In this document: in pieces, positions 59,939-64,000 of the stretch
Layout of the letters: every line of letters begins with the position of its first letter
Position numbering within the stretch: position 1 is the stretch's first letter
Assembly: GCA_035556075.1 (NCBI GenBank)
Contig: DATMFQ010000013.1
Span: 20,231 to 84,230 of the forward strand
Reading direction: 5' to 3'
Origin: 73-13 sp035556075
GTDB lineage: Bacteria > Actinomycetota > Actinomycetes > Actinomycetales > Microbacteriaceae
Length of the DNA stretch: 64,000 bases
Position numbers and translations under genes: made by a program
Notes under the pieces: generated by a model
What the model saw: the letters and a program-made list of their open reading frames with translations, nothing else
Database searches by the model: none
What the model was told of the DNA's origin: nothing

Positions 59939-60421
59939 TCACCCGCGCACGTTCGCCGCGAAGCTGCGGACCCGCGCGAGCAGCCCCGCGGACCTCGACT
60001 CGAGGAGATCGCCTGGCGCCGGGGCCCACGGTGAGGTCGGCGGCAGCATCCGAATGATGTGCGAGCAGTCGAGCCGCTCGCAGATATACGTGCCGACGCT
60101 CGCACCGTCGAGACTCGCCCGCGGCGCGGACGCGAGTGCCACCTGGGTCGCCGGCTGCGTGGCCCGGCACATGGAGCACATGGCGGGGATGCCGCCGCGC
60201 AGTCCGCCCTCGGCGAAGCGGAGCACGAGGCCGACCGCGCCGCCATCGTCATCGTCGTGCACGAGGTAGCCGCGGTTGGCCAGCGACGGGTCGCGCCAGC
60301 CGAGGTACTCCCGCTCCTCCCAGATGACCTCGTGCAGGCCGGGCAGCGGGATGCGCGCCGCCTCCGCCGGCCGGAGGTTCACGAAGGATGCCCGGATCTG
60401 CAGCGCAGTGAGGGCCCGCAT
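59939..60421 (-). CDS. FBP-domain protein (EF-G-binding-like zinc finger)
   Basis: This 160-residue protein has IRASFVNLRPAEA, PGLHEVIWEEREYLGWRD, and a treble-clef-like zinc site CSMC with later CERLDC. This is the FBP C-terminal domain of fusidic-acid-resistance-type EF-G-binding proteins. The N-terminal FBP part is absent. It may bind EF-G on stalled ribosomes. Confidence 0.8.
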   Translation of the reverse strand: MRALTALQIRASFVNLRPAEAARIPLPGLHEVIWEEREYLGWRDPSLANRGYLVHDDDDGGAVGLVLRFAEGGLRGGIPAMCSMCRATQPATQVALASAPRASLDGASVGTYICERLDCSHIIRMLPPTSPWAPAPGDLLESRSAGLLARVRSFAANVRG

Positions 60422-60547
60422 GCCGACCACCCTATGCGCCCGGCCCGGGCATCACCGCCACACGCGCCACCGCCATGCGTACTGCCCAGCCGGTGCACCG
60501 CATTCGGCCAGCACCCGCACAGGACCGCCCCAGTTGCGCATGCGAGC

Positions 60548-60937
60548 ATGACGGGTGTGTCCCACCTTCGCCACTTCCTGCTTGGCGTGGCGGTGGTGTA
60601 TCTGGCGGCCGTCGCGGTTGCGGCGTTCCTCATCCGAGCACCGCTGCCGATCTGGGCGGTCATCGTCGTCTGGCTCGTCGCTGGGCTGCTGCTCGGCGCT
60701 GGGGTGCGCCCCTCTCGGTGGTGGGTCGCGCTCGGGTTCCTCTGGCTCGGCATCGCGTGGGTCGAGGCCGGACGGATGGTCTGGCTGGAGCGGCAAGGCT
60801 CCGCCGTGGATGTCCTCCTCGGCTGCGTGGCGAGCGCCGCGGGGGTCGCAGCCGCCATGGGCCTGCGGGCGTTGCTGCATCGTCGCCCGGAGCGGTCGGT
60901 CAGCCCGCGACCCGCGGGAGCACCTCCGCGCCAATGA
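60548..60937 (+). CDS. Small membrane protein, 129 aa
   Basis: This protein has four hydrophobic segments (LLGVAVVYLAAVAVAAFLI, IWAVIVVWLVAGLLLGAG, WWVALGFLWLGIAW, VDVLLGCVASAAGVAAAMGL) and a Pro/Arg tail. ATG 60548 gives MTGVSHLRHF. It overlaps the convergent oxidoreductase by 38 bases. Function unknown. Confidence 0.6.
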   Translation: MTGVSHLRHFLLGVAVVYLAAVAVAAFLIRAPLPIWAVIVVWLVAGLLLGAGVRPSRWWVALGFLWLGIAWVEAGRMVWLERQGSAVDVLLGCVASAAGVAAAMGLRALLHRRPERSVSPRPAGAPPRQ

Positions 60938-61829
60938 GTTCGAGGTGATCGAGGTCGCGCGGGTCCAGGAGCTGGAGGTAGCAGCGGCTGATGCCGAGGT
61001 CGCGCAGGCTCCCGATCCGGTCGATGACCTGCTGCGGCGAACCGGAGAGGCCGAGGGTCTGCAGCCGCTCGGTGGTTGAGCCGGCGGCATCGGCCCGACG
61101 CGCGAGCTCCGCGGTGCCCTGCCCGACGACGGTCGCGGCCGCGATGGAGTAATGGATCGTGTCCGGGTCTCGGCCGATCGTCTCGGCCGCGGCGCGGACC
61201 CGGTCGATGCGCTCCCTGATGACCTCGTCACTGGCGAGGAATGCGTTGTATTCGTCCGCATAGCGGGCCGCGATCCGCGGTGTCTTCGTCGCGCCGGAGC
61301 CGCCGACGATGATGGGGATCCGGGCCTGCACCGGCTTCGGCAGCGCTGGCGCCTCCTGGAGCTCGTAGTGCTCGCCGGCGTAGCTGAAGGTGTCCCCGAC
61401 GGGGGTGCCCCAGAGCCCGGTCACGATGTCGAGCTGCTCCTGGAAGGGCCCGAAGCGGCGGGTGGGAAACGGGATGCCGTATGCGGTGTGCTCGGCTTCG
61501 AACCACCCGGTGCCGAGCCCGAGCTCGACCCGACCGCCCGACATGGCGTCGACCTGCGCGACCTGGATCGCGAGCATCGACGGGTGGCGGAAGGTCGCCG
61601 AGCTGACGAGGGTCCCGAGTCGCAGCCGGGACGTGTGGCTCGCGATGGCGCCGAGCGTGACCCAGCTGTCGGTCGGGCCCGGCAGACCGCCGTGGCGCTG
61701 GTCCATGGTGAGGACGTGGTCGGAGCGGAAGAATCCGTCAAAGCCGAGTCGCTCCGCGGCCTGCGCGACGGCGAGTTGCTCGGCGAAGGTCGCCCCATTC
61801 TGCGGTTCAAGGAAAACGCGGAGATCCAC
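60900..61829 (-). CDS. LLM-class F420-dependent oxidoreductase
   Basis: This 309-residue TIM-barrel protein of the luciferase-like family has AERLGFDGFFRSDHV, TDSWVTLGAIASHTSRLRLGT, VELGLGTGWFEAEHTAYG and PIIVGGSGATKTPRIAARYAD, close to F420-dependent members. GTG start. Substrate unknown. Confidence 0.88.
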   Translation of the reverse strand: MDLRVFLEPQNGATFAEQLAVAQAAERLGFDGFFRSDHVLTMDQRHGGLPGPTDSWVTLGAIASHTSRLRLGTLVSSATFRHPSMLAIQVAQVDAMSGGRVELGLGTGWFEAEHTAYGIPFPTRRFGPFQEQLDIVTGLWGTPVGDTFSYAGEHYELQEAPALPKPVQARIPIIVGGSGATKTPRIAARYADEYNAFLASDEVIRERIDRVRAAAETIGRDPDTIHYSIAAATVVGQGTAELARRADAAGSTTERLQTLGLSGSPQQVIDRIGSLRDLGISRCYLQLLDPRDLDHLELIGAEVLPRVAG

Positions 61830-61871
61830 GCGTTCACCCTAACGAGCCCGCACGGGGTAGGCTGATCGACA

Positions 61872-61962
61872 TCACACGGGAGCCCGGTCACGGGCTGAGA
61901 GGAAGCCACCGCGCTTCGACCGTAACGACCTGATCCGGGTAATGCCGGCGCAGGGAGTTGAT
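61872..61962 (+). promoter_or_regulatory. TPP riboswitch
   Basis: The thi-box is complete: ACGGGAGCCCGG, the conserved CTGAGAGGAAGCC (61894-61906), a P3 stem, GACCGTAACGACC, CTGATCCGGGTAATGCCGG, and GCAGGGAG closing P1. A hairpin downstream (61977-61999, GCGTCACGC/GCGTGGCGC) may be the expression platform. It should repress the transporter when thiamin pyrophosphate is abundant. Confidence 0.95.
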
Positions 61963-62055
61963 TCGGCTCGGGACCCGCGTCACGCAGTTGGCGTGGCGCG
62001 ACCCCACCAGTCGGTCGAGGGCCGGTGCCTCGCATCACGAATGGAGCTGCACCAC

Positions 62056-62667
62056 ATGACCACCCGCATCACGAGGTCCCGCTGGCGTGTCGTCGACATC
62101 GTCGTCGCCGCTGTCCTCGGCGTCGTCCTCGGCCTCGTCTTCTTCCTCTGGAATCAGCTGTACAACCCGCTCAGCGCCCCCCTGGAGGCTGCCCTGCCGG
62201 GCCTGCAGGCGCTCACCTACGGGGTGTGGCTCGTCGGCGGCGTGCTCGGCGGGCTCATCATCCGCAAGCCCGGCGCTGCGCTCTTCGTCGAGCTCGTCGC
62301 GGCGAGCGTGTCGGCGCTGCTCGGCGCGCAGTGGGCGTTTCTCACGCTCGAGGCCGGGCTCGTGCAGGGGCTCGGCGCCGAGCTCATCTTCCTGCTCTTC
62401 CGGTATCGCTCGTGGTCGCCGCTCGTCGCGGTGCTCGCGGGGGCCCTCGCCGGGCTCGCCATGGCCGTCAATGACCTCATCCTCTGGTACCCCGGTGCGG
62501 GCTCGCTCTTCATGACGATGTACACCATCTCGAGCGTCATCTCCGGTGCGGTCATCGCGGGCCTCGGCTCCTGGCTGCTGGCCCGGGCGCTCGCCAAGAC
62601 GGGTGTGCTCAGCCGATTCGCCTCCGGGCGTGAGGTTCGCGGGCGCGAAGCCGCCGCCCGCGGCTGA
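62056..62667 (+). CDS. ykoE: ECF transporter S component, thiamin-precursor type (YkoE)
   Basis: This 203-residue protein has about six membrane segments: VVDIVVAAVLGVVLGLVFFL, LTYGVWLVGGVLGGLIIRKP, GLVQGLGAELIFLLFRYR and SVISGAVIAGLGSWLLAR. The pattern is YkoE, the HMP/thiamin S component. The TPP riboswitch upstream confirms the pathway. ATG 62056 follows GGAG at 9 bases; ATG 62041 has no ribosome-binding site. Confidence 0.93.
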   Translation: MTTRITRSRWRVVDIVVAAVLGVVLGLVFFLWNQLYNPLSAPLEAALPGLQALTYGVWLVGGVLGGLIIRKPGAALFVELVAASVSALLGAQWAFLTLEAGLVQGLGAELIFLLFRYRSWSPLVAVLAGALAGLAMAVNDLILWYPGAGSLFMTMYTISSVISGAVIAGLGSWLLARALAKTGVLSRFASGREVRGREAAARG

Positions 62668-62678
62668 GCGGGACCCGC

Positions 62679-64000
62679 ATGCGAGATCACGCAGGCGCCG
62701 CCCCGGCCGTGCACGCGCGCGGCTGGGGCTGGCGACACTGGGGCCGCGACGGCTGGGCCGTCCGCGGCCTCGACCTGCGGATCGAGCCGGGGGAGCGGGT
62801 GCTGCTGCTCGGTGCCTCCGGCGCGGGCAAATCGACGCTCATCCACGGGCTCGCCGGCGTCCTCGGCGGTGAGGAGGACGGTGAGCACGAGGGCGAGCTG
62901 CTCGTCGCCGGCCGGGACCCCCAAGCCGCCCGCGGTGAGGTCGGTCTCGTCCTGCAGGACCCCGACTCGCAGGTGATCCTGCCGCGGATCGGTGACGACG
63001 TCGCGTTCGGGTGCGAAAACCTCGGCGTGCCGCGGGAGGAGATCTGGCAGCGGGTCGGCTGGGCGCTCGACGCCGTTGGGCTCGCGCTCCCACTCGATCA
63101 CGCGACGAATGCGCTGTCCGGCGGTCAGCAGCAGCGCCTCGCGCTCGCCGGCGTGCTCGCGATGCGCCCCGGCCTGCTGCTGCTCGACGAGCCGACGGCG
63201 AGCCTCGACCCGGACGGGGTGCGGGAGGTGCGGGAGGCGGTTGGTCGGGTGCTCGAGGCGACCGGTGCGACCCTTATCGTCATCGAGCACCGGGTGGCCG
63301 TCTGGCAGGACCTCGTCGACCGGGTCGTCGTGCTCGCCCCGGGTGGCGGGCTGCTCGCCGACGGGCCGCCAGATCGGGTGCTGCGCGAGCAGGGTGCGGC
63401 GCTCGCGGCGGCCGGGGTGTGGGTGCCGGGATTCCCGCCGGTCGTGCCGCCGCGCATTCGTCCCGCCGACCGCCGCGTGCTGCTGCGCACCGAGTCCCTC
63501 GCGGTCGCACGGGTGCCGTCGACGCCGGTCGCCGCTGGCATCGACCTTGAGCTACGGGCTGGCGAGGCGCTCGCGGTGACGGGCCCGAACGGCGCGGGCA
63601 AATCGACGCTCGGCCTGACGCTCGGCGGGCTGCTGCCGCCGCATGACGGCATCGTGCGTGCCGAGGCGCTCGCCGCCGGTCGTGAGTCGCGGCCGATCCG
63701 CTGGCGCTCCCGGGAGCTCGTGACGCGGATCGGCACCGTGTTCCAGGATCCCGGGCACCAGTTCGTGACCGGGAGCGTCCGTGCCGAGCTCGCGCTCGGC
63801 CCGCAGGCGATCGGGCTCGACGTGGCCGCAACCGACGCACGGATCGAGCCGCTCATCGAGCGCCTCGGCCTTGGGCACCTGCTCGACGCGAACCCGTACA
63901 CCCTGTCCGGCGGGGAGCAGCGGCGGCTGTCGGTCGCGACCGCGCTGGCGACACGGCCCCCCGTGCTCATCCTCGACGAGCCCACCTTCGGTCAGGACGC
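62679..64000 (+). CDS. ykoD: ECF transporter ATPase, duplicated (YkoD), 3' end outside window
   Basis: The frame contains two ABC domains in one chain. The first has LLLGASGAGKSTLIHGLAG, LQDPDSQVILPRIGDDVAFG, LSGGQQQRLALAGVLAM and LLLLDEPTASLDP. The second has GPNGAGKSTLGLTLGGLLPP, FQDPGHQFVTGSV, LSGGEQRRLSVATALA and LILDEPTFGQD at the window edge. It powers YkoE. It starts 11 bases after ykoE. Confidence 0.94.
   Translation, partial: MRDHAGAAPAVHARGWGWRHWGRDGWAVRGLDLRIEPGERVLLLGASGAGKSTLIHGLAGVLGGEEDGEHEGELLVAGRDPQAARGEVGLVLQDPDSQVILPRIGDDVAFGCENLGVPREEIWQRVGWALDAVGLALPLDHATNALSGGQQQRLALAGVLAMRPGLLLLDEPTASLDPDGVREVREAVGRVLEATGATLIVIEHRVAVWQDLVDRVVVLAPGGGLLADGPPDRVLREQGAALAAAGVWVPGFPPVVPPRIRPADRRVLLRTESLAVARVPSTPVAAGIDLELRAGEALAVTGPNGAGKSTLGLTLGGLLPPHDGIVRAEALAAGRESRPIRWRSRELVTRIGTVFQDPGHQFVTGSVRAELALGPQAIGLDVAATDARIEPLIERLGLGHLLDANPYTLSGGEQRRLSVATALATRPPVLILDEPTFGQD

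Noticed and set aside
10448..64000. GCATTC/GAATGC as a KOPS-like polarised motif
   Set aside because: Orientation counts are nearly equal (about 27 to 32), whereas segregation motifs are strongly skewed along a replichore.
1..64000. CRISPR array, tRNA or rRNA genes
   Set aside because: No regularly spaced repeats and no cloverleaf or rRNA sequence were seen anywhere in the window.

Overview
The window is high-GC DNA (roughly 70% over most of its length) from an actinobacterium. The gene order (dprA, phosphodiesterase, xerC, M23 peptidase, rpsB, tsf, pyrH, frr, cdsA), the F420-type oxidoreductase, the DtxR-like iron boxes, the GTP-dependent PEP carboxykinase and the DivIVA-family proteins point to the family Microbacteriaceae. 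The genus cannot be fixed from the sequence alone.

Positions 1 to about 10,450 are the right-hand part of an integrated mobile element with lower GC and short or hypothetical genes. It carries a terminase-small-subunit-like protein cut by the window edge, several small ORFs, an HTH protein, a primase-polymerase/ATPase replication protein followed by an iteron-like repeat cluster, a small serine recombinase, and a cargo block. The cargo block holds a membrane protein, an unknown 307-aa protein, an XRE regulator, a UDG-like protein, a zinc ribbon and an unknown 171-aa protein. A large serine integrase sits at the extreme end. The element has split the competence/AAA gene comM at its Walker B motif, and only the 3' part of comM remains in the window.

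From 10,450 the chromosome is ordinary and dense. Positions 10.4-15 kb hold the comM remnant, dprA, a calcineurin-like phosphodiesterase, xerC and an M23-like exported protein. Positions 15.3-21.8 kb hold the translation and lipid block rpsB-tsf, a PadR module flanked by two copies of a REP-like palindrome, pyrH-frr-cdsA, and a DivIVA-repeat protein. Positions 21.8-28.3 kb hold cell-envelope and conserved hypothetical genes. Positions 28.3-35.2 kb hold a polar amino-acid ABC transporter, a GT87-like membrane protein, and a histidine kinase / membrane partner / response regulator set.

Positions 35.3-40.3 kb hold metY-metX, an MFS transporter and ung. Positions 40.3-43.2 kb hold a YdjG/YdjI-like membrane-stress cluster (zinc-ribbon and SPFH proteins). 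Positions 43.3-49.4 kb hold a GNAT acetyltransferase, an amidase, a DtxR-controlled SIP-domain protein, pckG and a divergent RamB/ScfR-type regulator. Positions 49.5-59.3 kb hold mnmA, ligA, a second DtxR-controlled siderophore-interacting protein, gatC-gatA and, 2.2 kb further on, gatB. Positions 59.4-64 kb hold small conserved proteins, an F420-type oxidoreductase, and a TPP-riboswitch-controlled thiamin-precursor ECF transporter that runs off the window.

Two observations stand out. The hexamer GCATTC/GAATGC is strongly enriched on both strands of the chromosome but not in the inserted element. The element also carries an uncharacterised regulated cargo island next to its integrase.
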